Assembly: GCA_002305715.1 (NCBI GenBank)
Contig: DBQD01000047.1
Span: 1-37,875, forward strand
DNA from: Proteiniphilum sp. UBA1403
GTDB taxonomy: Bacteria > Bacteroidota > Bacteroidia > Bacteroidales > Dysgonomonadaceae
Reading direction: 5' to 3'
DNA: 37,875 bases
Both the position numbers and the translations under genes were made by a program. The notes beneath the pieces were generated by a model that saw only the letters and a program-made list of their open reading frames with translations, was not told the DNA's origin and ran no database searches. Of the stretch, positions 17,139-24,632 are shown one piece after another (within the stretch, counting starts at the first letter, position 1; each line of letters opens with the position of its first letter).

Positions 17139-18236
17139 TTACTTAATGCCGTATTTCTTCAGAATATTCAGTACCGGCTCTTCAATGGAGCGACTCCATA
17201 AGGTATACCCATAATTATCGGGATGGGTTCCATCGACCGATGTTTCATGATTATCGGATGCATTGGGCGTTATGAGATAAACATCTTTATAACGATCTTT
17301 GTCTTTGCCATATTTTAGTTCACAGAAGATCTCCTCCACAGCCTCCGCCTTGGCGGCTTCCCTCTTTTGCACCAAAGTATCTAGGTTACCTCTTTCTCGA
17401 TAGATGGTTCGTTGGAAAATGAGCGGTTTACCAGGATGTGCTTTAATCAATCTCTCAATGAAAGGAACCAAGCGCTCACGAATCAACTCTGCATCGGGAT
17501 TGGAGAATGTGTCGAATAAAAAAGCATCTGCTTCTATGGCCTCAAGAACTGTGGCATAATAGGGTTGCATCAGACATCGTCCGCTGGCGCCTAATGAAAT
17601 AATCTGCAATCCGGTGTGACGCATGAATTGCATGGGCCAACTCATGCCGGAGCGACTGGTACTCACTCCCTGAGTGTAAGATGAGCCGTATGCGACAATA
17701 CGATGACGGAAATTTGACTCCAACGGTTCTATCGAGGCATCGGCATCTATTCCTATCTTACAAGAGTGTATTTCAGAATACATGGGCAAGTAAAGCATGA
17801 ATTCATGTTCGGTTCCATCCATATTGTCGAGGAGCGTAAACGTGTCGCTCTTAGAACCCTTAGAGAGTGTGCCTGCACCACTGTTTGCATATTGCCAAAC
17901 TCCACGATCGTTTTTAAAATAAAGATCGTATCCCTTGTAGGCAATTGGCATGGTAGAAACCGAGTTATAGATATATCCCCACTCTGTGGAAATGGTTATT
18001 TTCTTGGTGTCACTCTTAAAGAGTACAGCCATCCCAACAGGACATCGAACCTGATTATTCTCGGTTGTGGTAAATCCTTTAAATAGTAATGTATCTATGC
18101 GATGATAGGGATTGGGCGTGTTGGGAAAGGGTTTGCCGATAAGATTGAGATCACTGGCTTCGATATACTTTATTTCTTGACTCATGAGAGAGCCAATTGC
18201 CACAAAAAGTAATAAAGAAAGTACTATTTTTTTCAT
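17139..18236 (-). CDS. Exported SGNH/GDSL-family hydrolase
   Basis: A 365-aa secreted or periplasmic esterase-like enzyme with a signal peptide (about 1-19). An N-terminal beta-sandwich (about 25-165) resembles the SGNH-associated N-terminal domain. The catalytic domain follows, with nucleophile Ser186 in VAYGSSYTQG, oxyanion residues in SLGASGRC and FSNPDAE, and the Asp335 and His338 pair in SVDGTHPDNYG. Such proteins deacylate carbohydrates or lipids; the substrate here is unknown. It is monocistronic and not linked to the susCD pair. A minus-strand promoter lies about 25 nt upstream. Confidence 0.88.
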   Translation of the reverse strand: MKKIVLSLLLFVAIGSLMSQEIKYIEASDLNLIGKPFPNTPNPYHRIDTLLFKGFTTTENNQVRCPVGMAVLFKSDTKKITISTEWGYIYNSVSTMPIAYKGYDLYFKNDRGVWQYANSGAGTLSKGSKSDTFTLLDNMDGTEHEFMLYLPMYSEIHSCKIGIDADASIEPLESNFRHRIVAYGSSYTQGVSTSRSGMSWPMQFMRHTGLQIISLGASGRCLMQPYYATVLEAIEADAFLFDTFSNPDAELIRERLVPFIERLIKAHPGKPLIFQRTIYRERGNLDTLVQKREAAKAEAVEEIFCELKYGKDKDRYKDVYLITPNASDNHETSVDGTHPDNYGYTLWSRSIEEPVLNILKKYGIK

Positions 18237-18258
18237 CGTAAATATATTTTTAATAAAA

Positions 18259-18266
18259 CAAAGTTA
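18259..18266 (-). promoter_or_regulatory. -7 box of the SGNH hydrolase gene
   Basis: Reading the minus strand, TAACTTTG exactly fits TAnnTTTG and predicts a start near 18252, about 16 nt upstream of the ATG. The -33 region is weak (TTTC rather than TTTG). Confidence 0.45.
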
Positions 18267-18429
18267 CAATTTCTTATTGGGATTTAAGAAATGAGTATTG
18301 CCAAAATTTATAAAAGGGTTTTTAAAAAGCATTGCCTCAAAAATATTGTTAAACTGCAGAAAAAAAAGCACTTTTGATGTCACCAAACAGCAATATCCTA
18401 CGTCATATGAGTGTACAATTAAAAAAATC

Positions 18430-18792
18430 ATGGTGATGAAAAGAATTCTATTTACAATGTTTTTAGCAGGGATACTAATCCCAATAAGTGCCCAAATTAA
18501 GGGTACCGTAACCGACACCTACAACAACCCTGTAAAGTATGCAAAAGTGACTATCTACTCGTTACCCGACTCAACATTGATTGCTGGAACAACAGCCAAT
18601 GAACGGGGTGAATTTTCATTTCCACGTTATTTAAGTGTGAATAAACTTATAAAGGTAACGTATAACGGATACAAGCCAACTACCTTCCGTGCGCTGCCGG
18701 AGCAACATGTAAAGCTACAAGATGAGCTGACCATGCCGGATAACCTGGCTCACAACAGAACAGCTTATCGGGATCCTGAAAAAAAGAGTTGA
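18430..18792 (+). CDS. Orphan carboxypeptidase-regulatory-like domain protein
   Basis: A 120-aa product with a signal peptide ending in PISAQ and one CarboxypepD_reg-like domain (IKGTVTDTYNNPVKYAKV to about residue 85), then a short polar tail. Its N-terminus closely resembles that of the barrel gene at 36916, which continues into a plug and barrel. Here the gene stops after the N-terminal domain and a terminator follows. It may be a truncated paralogue or a small secreted domain protein. ATG 18430 is preferred, with ATG 18436 as alternative; the open frame extends further upstream but that extension is basic and not signal-like. Confidence 0.6.
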   Translation: MVMKRILFTMFLAGILIPISAQIKGTVTDTYNNPVKYAKVTIYSLPDSTLIAGTTANERGEFSFPRYLSVNKLIKVTYNGYKPTTFRALPEQHVKLQDELTMPDNLAHNRTAYRDPEKKS

Positions 18793-18834
18793 TCGTCGCT
18801 TGATCTCTTCTGATCAGAAATAATATCAGATGTA

Positions 18835-18866
18835 ACCGCCTCATGGTGCTCATGAGTCGGTTTTTT
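18835..18866 (+). terminator. Intrinsic terminator after the orphan domain gene
   Basis: ACCG-C-CTCATG pairs with CATGAG-T-CGGT around a 5-nt loop (one mismatch), and the stem runs into six T residues at 18861-18866. This is the clearest intrinsic terminator in the window. It separates the orphan domain gene from the AraC gene. Confidence 0.8.
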
Positions 18867-18939
18867 GCTATGCAATGAAAAGGTTTCAAATACTTACTAA
18901 AATCAACTGTAAAAGGAGGCTTTTATTTATAAAATATCA

Positions 18940-18960
18940 ATATCTTTGTTAAAAAGATAT
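18940..18960 (+). promoter_or_regulatory. AraC-gene promoter overlapping an 8-bp inverted repeat
   Basis: TATCTTTG (18941-18948) is an exact -7 box. It lies in a perfect dyad, ATATCTTT (18940-18947) and AAAGATAT (18953-18960), spaced by 5 nt and ending one base before the start codon at 18962. Transcription would begin within or beside the dyad, so the leader is almost absent. The dyad may be an operator for autoregulation. Confidence 0.45.
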
Positions 18961-18961
18961 C

Positions 18962-20020
18962 ATGGAAATATTTTCTGAAAATATCGCTCATTTTACGCAC
19001 GGAATGGCATCCATGTTTTTTATTGTTATTGCTTCCCATCTCTATTGGCAACAAAATAAGAGTCGTCTGCTTAGGTTTTTGTTTATTGAGATGATATTCT
19101 TTGCGTTTATTGAGTTGAAAGACATGGTGTATCTTATAGATGGTATTTGGCACACCGATGATCTTACGCGTATATTCCTAAGCGTTGACATGTGGATTGT
19201 CCCATTCACCATGTTATTCCTTTTCGAGTTAATGTCTCCAACATGGGTTACAATTCAACGAGCAATTGTTGTCATAGCACCGTCGGTTATTTCGACATTT
19301 TTGTTGATTTTCATTCCTTCTGACAGATTGTTTCAATGGATTGCAGTATATAGCCTACTACTTGCTACAGTTGCCATTTTTGTAGTTTACATGGCTTCGG
19401 CAAGATATAATAACTATGTGAAAAAGAATTTTTCATATACCGAAGGATTAAGTGTTTCGTGGGTAAGAACAATCATTGTGATTCTTTTTATGTACTTAAT
19501 TTTATGGTTTTTTATCCTGCAATATGAAAACTGGTGGGGAGATACCATTTACTATGTGATAACCATGGCGGTGTGGAGTTATATCTATTTCTACACTTTG
19601 CAACATGCAGTCATAGAAATACCCGATATCCTCTACCATTTTCGGAACAAAAAGTTAGAGATCAACGACATGAAGGAAGATGATTGCCCATATCTGTTTA
19701 CCAAGACTCTAAAAGAGGCAATAGAAAATGATAAACTCTACCTTAATCCGAAATTACATATCACAGATGTTGCATCGGCAATCAATACAAACAGAACATA
19801 CCTTTCCAACTATTTGAACAAACATTTGAATACTTCTTTTTATGATTTCATAAATGCATTCCGTGTGGAAATGGCATGTGAATTACTTGTGAAAGAAAAG
19901 AAACAAACAATTGAACAGATTTCCGAAGAATCTGGGTTTAATTCTTATTCTACGTTCAACCGTTCCTTTTACAAATTAAAAGAATGTAGTCCATCTGAAT
20001 ATAGAAATCGTCACCGATAA
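18962..20020 (+). CDS. Membrane-anchored AraC-family transcriptional regulator
   Basis: A 352-aa protein. The N-terminal two-thirds (about 10-220) is a membrane domain with about six to seven hydrophobic segments, such as MFFIVIASHLYW, WIVPFTMLFLFELM and IIVILFMYLILWFFIL. The C-terminus (about 255-352) is an AraC-type double helix-turn-helix: HITDVASAINTNRTYLSNYL, then INAFRVEMACELL and IEQISEESGFNSYSTFNRSF, ending in the usual CSPSEYRNR. It should sense a signal at the membrane and bind DNA from there. It is the first plus-strand gene before the kinase/AAA+ island, 138 nt away, and could regulate it; that is inference only. Confidence 0.9.
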   Translation: MEIFSENIAHFTHGMASMFFIVIASHLYWQQNKSRLLRFLFIEMIFFAFIELKDMVYLIDGIWHTDDLTRIFLSVDMWIVPFTMLFLFELMSPTWVTIQRAIVVIAPSVISTFLLIFIPSDRLFQWIAVYSLLLATVAIFVVYMASARYNNYVKKNFSYTEGLSVSWVRTIIVILFMYLILWFFILQYENWWGDTIYYVITMAVWSYIYFYTLQHAVIEIPDILYHFRNKKLEINDMKEDDCPYLFTKTLKEAIENDKLYLNPKLHITDVASAINTNRTYLSNYLNKHLNTSFYDFINAFRVEMACELLVKEKKQTIEQISEESGFNSYSTFNRSFYKLKECSPSEYRNRHR

Positions 20021-20107
20021 TACGCAAGTTTCTTAAAAAAGCAAGTTATTGTTAATTTGTTAGTCTGATTTTGTTGTAATGACAAGTTTTTTAATGTATT
20101 GACAGAG

Positions 20108-20135
20108 TTGCATACTCCATACTTCACTATTTTCG
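20108..20135 (+). promoter_or_regulatory. Candidate promoter of the kinase/AAA+ island
   Basis: TTG (20108-20110), a 17-nt spacer and TATTTTCG (20128-20135; one mismatch to TAnnTTTG) precede the first island gene. The predicted start is near 20142, giving a leader of about 16 nt to ATG 20158, similar to other genes here. Confidence 0.35.
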
Positions 20136-20157
20136 TAGATATGTAAACCGCGAAAAT

Positions 20158-21123
20158 ATGACTGTAAATCAAGGCCAAGCAAAACAACAAAAAGAGCAAA
20201 AGCAGGAGCTTAAAAAACAATTATACCATGTTAACAAAACAGGCTACCGTTGTTCGAACTGCGGAGCATCTTATACATCTACCGACAAATTCTGTTCTGA
20301 GTGTGGCACAACCATAATAGTTAATGCATGTGTACGATGTGGAGCGGCTACAGAAGTTAATTGGGAAATTTGCCCCCAATGTGGACAAAATCTACACGCC
20401 GAATGTTGTTCTTTCTGTGGAGCTTTCTCAAACTGTAGCGACGTATTCTGTACCGAATGTGGGAATCCAAAAAAAGGCATCATCTGTCCAGTCTGTCAAA
20501 CGCTTAATTTTCGCAGCTTCTGTCGCAAATGCAATACCCCTCTCAATGCTCTAGCTCAAGAGGCGATGCGACAGATTGAAGCTAAACCTGAATTTAAGAA
20601 AGCACTCAGCATCGCAGAAGATCTTGCTGTTCTAGAAGATTATCTACGTCGCCCAAACGGTGAAGAGGTTGTAGCCGATGAAATTCAGGAACTTTCGGAT
20701 GAAAACAGAGCATATATAAACCAATACAAAGAATTATTAGCCGTTATTCGTGGACAAGTTAACAAGGAAAACACAGAAAAACAGATATCGAAGAAAAAGG
20801 AACCAAAACCAAGAAAAACATTCTCAATTAAAATCTCTAGTAAAGAAGAGGCGTTAGCACAATACAATGCTAAACTACAGGAAATGAAGGAGACTCTCAA
20901 CGCCCTGATTCCTGAACCCGCAATGACACCGCAAATGCAGCGCAACTATTATACTGCCGTTAAAATAGAGATAATGACTAAAACTAAAGTCAAAGTGGGA
21001 TGGCAATGCAATGCGTATGGTTGCTTCCACGAAAAGCCAAACGACTGTACTGAACCATTTCAAGGCGGGACCTGGATTTATGAAGAAAGGGATACAACTA
21101 TCTGGGTAAAACCAATTGATTAA
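20158..21123 (+). CDS. Protein with four tandem zinc ribbons
   Basis: A 321-aa cytosolic protein with no catalytic motif. After a Gln/Lys-rich helix (1-30) come four two-CxxC zinc ribbons: CSNC/CSEC, CVRC/CPQC, CSFC/CTEC and CPVC/CRKC, over about residues 33-128. A helical, partly coiled region with a basic linker (KKKEPKPRKTF) follows at about 135-270. The C-terminal domain (about 240-321) carries more cysteines in WQCNAYGCFHEKPNDC and ends WIYEERDTTIWVKPID. It opens the island. Zinc ribbons recur in three more island proteins, so it is probably a scaffold or adaptor for the kinase or AAA+ protein. I do not recognise the C-terminal domain. Confidence 0.8.
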   Translation: MTVNQGQAKQQKEQKQELKKQLYHVNKTGYRCSNCGASYTSTDKFCSECGTTIIVNACVRCGAATEVNWEICPQCGQNLHAECCSFCGAFSNCSDVFCTECGNPKKGIICPVCQTLNFRSFCRKCNTPLNALAQEAMRQIEAKPEFKKALSIAEDLAVLEDYLRRPNGEEVVADEIQELSDENRAYINQYKELLAVIRGQVNKENTEKQISKKKEPKPRKTFSIKISSKEEALAQYNAKLQEMKETLNALIPEPAMTPQMQRNYYTAVKIEIMTKTKVKVGWQCNAYGCFHEKPNDCTEPFQGGTWIYEERDTTIWVKPID

Positions 21124-21194
21124 TACCAATGTAATGTGAACCAAATGGAAATATTTATTCGGGATTATTTATAATTTATTTGCTTCTAATAGTA

Positions 21195-24100
21195 ATGAGT
21201 GATATCGAAAAAACAATCAGACCTGCAGATAATGCAAGTGAAAAGACCGTACGTCCTATAACTAATAGTGAGAAAACGAAGAGAGTTGCGGAAAATAGGG
21301 CGGAAAGAACAATAATGGCTACAGAGAGGCACACACAGAGAGAAACAGGAATGGATAAAACCATACGAGCAGCAATCCCAGTAGAAAAAACTATACGTGG
21401 AGAAGCTCGAATAAGTTCACAATCTGAAATTCAAGATGAAATAAACAAAATCGTAAGTCAGGTTGAACAACAAACAGAACGGAGCGATTTTTTGATCAAC
21501 AACATCCATTATGTTGTTATCAAACCATTATCCGAGAATACAGGTGAAGCAAACGTATATCTCGTGGATGGTGTCGATAATCAATATGCACTCAAGCTAT
21601 ACAATGTTGGCATTAAACCGGATAGCGATATCATTGAAATTGTCCGTCAAAACTCATGTAATCCATCGCTGACGTTCCTAGTGGACACATTTCAACATGG
21701 AGAATGGACAGACCCTAAGAATGGACAAGTTCACTACTTCGAACTTATGACATATTGTAAAGGTGGGTCACTTAAGCAATTAACCATCAGCCACAACTCA
21801 GAAGGTGAACAACTTTTAAGCGAGATAGTGATAAGGTGTGCCGCTTGCCTCAATTTTCTTCATTCTAAGCAGATTATCCATCGTGATATAAAACCGGCCA
21901 ATTTCTTTTTCAAAAATGAGGGGAATAATGTTGAAGATCTTTCACTTGCCGATTTCGGTATTGCTATAAGGTGCGATAATAACGGTGAAGCAAATGTTGA
22001 GATACAGATGCGGACTAAGATTTATGCTGCTCCCGAATATTATGTAACCATCGATGGAATTGCCATCACAAAAAGTATGGACTTCTATTCGCTGGGTATG
22101 ATGCTTCTTGTTCTGTGGGAAGGTGGAGAGGAGAAGTACCGCGCAATTGGAGAACGCGTATTGTGGAAATTGAAACAGGACAACAAACTTCCTTATCCGC
22201 AGACTTTAACTCCACGTCTACAACAATTAGCCAAGGCTCTGACTATTGCTGATCCTGAGAAGCGAGCGGGTTTTAAAGAAGTTGTTAAGTGGGCGAACGG
22301 GGAAAATGTTTTCAATGAAGAGAACATTGAATTCTGTATTGTATACAATGCCTCAAAAAAACAAATTGCTAAATCACGTGAGGAACTGGTGAAATTCATG
22401 CTCGATGATAAAAAATTAGCAACTACATATCTTTATAGAGGACAAATTGTAGAATGGCTCAAAGAGATCAACTTCAATGAGCTTTCAACACCATTGGAGG
22501 AGATTACAGAAATACAATTCCCCAAAAATAAAGAAGCCGGATTCTGGGCTGCATGCTACTTTCTGGACCCAACATTAAAGTATGAAGATTGTAATAACAA
22601 AGCTATAGAAGAAAACGAAGAGATTGCAGCCTCACTCATAAGAAATTTCGACTATTACAGTCAAGTACTTGCAGATAAAAACGACAAGCTCTTCATTTAC
22701 CTAAACGCTACAGGACGTGGAGAGGTAAACAAACTGGCATCGTTGTTTAAAATGGGAGAAAACAACCGTGATGTACTACTCCGTCTTATCTACACACTCG
22801 ACCCATCTTTACCCTGGTTAATTTATACAAAAAAGGGAGGAAAAGTAGAATGCAACACCATAGACGATATTCTTCACTATACATATAAACTCCTTACCGA
22901 TTCGAATTACCAAATCAGCACACAATCAGATAAAGATCTACTTTCGGAAAGCTTTCTTTCATGGATAGGTACACGAGACAAGGCAGTGGAAGGAAAAATA
23001 CGGTCAATCAAGGGACATAAAAAAAATGTTTGGATTGTACTTTTTAATCTTAACCCCAAGGTCTCATTTAATTTTGTACTCGACGAAAATGCAAGTAACT
23101 ATTTTTTTTCTGCGGCAGATATCGGTGAATACATGAATTTATATCTTAACGATTATATTGAAGATGAAGAGAATGACTCATATGCAAGCAGACAACTCGA
23201 TATGATGCTTGATATTGACGATACGATACTTTATTATTACTTTAAATCGAAAGGGGGTATTTATGATGATAAAATTAAGTGGATTAAATATTGCGCCGAA
23301 ATCAAATCGAATGAGAACCAAAAAAAAGCGGGTCCGTATAATTGGAAGATAGCTATTTACAAGGCGATAAAAGGACTTGGATACGATCCTTTCTATTATT
23401 TTCCGAAGAGTGATAAAATTGTATATACACTCGACGATTTAGAGCAAATTCCAGGAAAAGAAATAAAGGATGAGCTGGGAAATGGTTATTTGGAAGCGTG
23501 GCTGACTATTTTTTTTCAAGAAGATCCAAACCTCGACCTCTCACATCAATATGCGTATGAAAAGGCTACAGCAGAATATATAGAGTTCTTGGAAAAAATT
23601 GACAAGAATCACGATGATGTTGAAAACTATCGTATTGCAACTAGTAGCCTAGAAAAGAGAGTGAATAGCTTAAATCGGAAGTACAAGTTTAATCTGCTCT
23701 CCAAAATCATTCTTAGTATCCTAACATTTATCGGGACGGCTACAGTTATTTATGGTCTTTTAAGCATCAATATTCCTGCAGATAGAGATAACCACAGCAC
23801 TTGGATTTATGTAGTGGCCATAATATCAGGTATCGGCGCCATGGCATCTGCATATTATAATTTAAGCAACGATCTAGGTCTTATTGGAAATCTGTTAATA
23901 GGAGCATTTTTTGCTACAATCACTTATTTCGCTTTACTTTTTGTCGCCCCATATCTGGTTTATCTTGTTTCTGGACTGTTAGTGACTATGTTGGTTCTAA
24001 TGGTTATTCGACTCGTTAAATCACCTGTTCAAAAACGTGCAAACAAAATTTTATTTAACCCCTCATTTGAAGAACGAGTTATTGAACCACTCAATTTCGT

Positions 24101-24632
24101 ATTTAATTCTGATCAAGGGGAACTCTTCATCTCTTCTATTGATGATCAGATTGACAATTTAAAATACGGAATCAGTAAAAACACCAAATCATTCTACAGA
24201 AAACTTGTTTTTCCTTGGATGTCACTTATCGTTTTGGGTGTGATTGCTTTCGGTTCAATTTCAATTCCAGGCATCAATTCTACTAACAATATCTTAAAAC
24301 AACAAAATAAGTATTCCATCGTACAAGGTGAGTGGAAAGGAACATTCGATCAACGTGAAGCAACTTTTACAATTTCTAAAGCAAATAATGAACTGGTAGA
24401 GGCTATTATTACAGTTCAATACAGAACGCTTATCAAAGAAAATCTGAAAGGTTCCATAAATGTGGAAAATAAACATTTCCATTTCGATGATGTAAATTCT
24501 TCAAATGGAAACCTCGATGGTGAATATAACGGTGAATTCAATGAGAATTTCACAAAGTTCTCGGGAGTATACCAAAACTATTTCACAAAAAAACAGGTAG
24601 AATTTCTGTTTGAAAAACAACTTGAGCCATGA
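21195..24632 (+). CDS. Hanks-type Ser/Thr kinase with membrane segments and a C-terminal domain
   Basis: A 1145-aa protein. Residues 1-75 are a polar tail with six [ED][KR]T motifs (T7, T18, T28, T39, T56, T66; e.g. EKTIRPA, EKTVRPI, EKTIRGE). The kinase domain (about 100-310) has K134 in YALKLY, catalytic loop HRDIKPANFF (D231, N236), DFG at 253-255 and APE ending at 281. The glycine loop is poorly conserved, but the catalytic residues are intact. Residues 310-830 are helical repeats with recurring YFLDPTLKY, YTLDPSLPW and FNLNPKVSF. Four or five membrane segments lie at about 832-1020, then a beta-rich C-terminal domain (GEWKGTFDQREATF). ATG 21195 is chosen over TTG 21180 because a polar start fits the repeat pattern. 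The stop overlaps the AAA+ start by 4 nt. Confidence 0.9.
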   Translation: MSDIEKTIRPADNASEKTVRPITNSEKTKRVAENRAERTIMATERHTQRETGMDKTIRAAIPVEKTIRGEARISSQSEIQDEINKIVSQVEQQTERSDFLINNIHYVVIKPLSENTGEANVYLVDGVDNQYALKLYNVGIKPDSDIIEIVRQNSCNPSLTFLVDTFQHGEWTDPKNGQVHYFELMTYCKGGSLKQLTISHNSEGEQLLSEIVIRCAACLNFLHSKQIIHRDIKPANFFFKNEGNNVEDLSLADFGIAIRCDNNGEANVEIQMRTKIYAAPEYYVTIDGIAITKSMDFYSLGMMLLVLWEGGEEKYRAIGERVLWKLKQDNKLPYPQTLTPRLQQLAKALTIADPEKRAGFKEVVKWANGENVFNEENIEFCIVYNASKKQIAKSREELVKFMLDDKKLATTYLYRGQIVEWLKEINFNELSTPLEEITEIQFPKNKEAGFWAACYFLDPTLKYEDCNNKAIEENEEIAASLIRNFDYYSQVLADKNDKLFIYLNATGRGEVNKLASLFKMGENNRDVLLRLIYTLDPSLPWLIYTKKGGKVECNTIDDILHYTYKLLTDSNYQISTQSDKDLLSESFLSWIGTRDKAVEGKIRSIKGHKKNVWIVLFNLNPKVSFNFVLDENASNYFFSAADIGEYMNLYLNDYIEDEENDSYASRQLDMMLDIDDTILYYYFKSKGGIYDDKIKWIKYCAEIKSNENQKKAGPYNWKIAIYKAIKGLGYDPFYYFPKSDKIVYTLDDLEQIPGKEIKDELGNGYLEAWLTIFFQEDPNLDLSHQYAYEKATAEYIEFLEKIDKNHDDVENYRIATSSLEKRVNSLNRKYKFNLLSKIILSILTFIGTATVIYGLLSINIPADRDNHSTWIYVVAIISGIGAMASAYYNLSNDLGLIGNLLIGAFFATITYFALLFVAPYLVYLVSGLLVTMLVLMVIRLVKSPVQKRANKILFNPSFEERVIEPLNFVFNSDQGELFISSIDDQIDNLKYGISKNTKSFYRKLVFPWMSLIVLGVIAFGSISIPGINSTNNILKQQNKYSIVQGEWKGTFDQREATFTISKANNELVEAIITVQYRTLIKENLKGSINVENKHFHFDDVNSSNGNLDGEYNGEFNENFTKFSGVYQNYFTKKQVEFLFEKQLEP

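Noticed and set aside
18298..18429. N-terminal extension of the orphan carboxypeptidase-regulatory-domain gene
   Set aside because: The frame is open upstream, but the extension is basic and precedes a clear signal peptide, which would not work for export if placed internally.
20029..20049. Direct repeat GCAAGTT in the gap after the AraC gene
   Set aside because: Two 7-bp copies only, in AT-rich DNA, without promoter geometry; likely chance.
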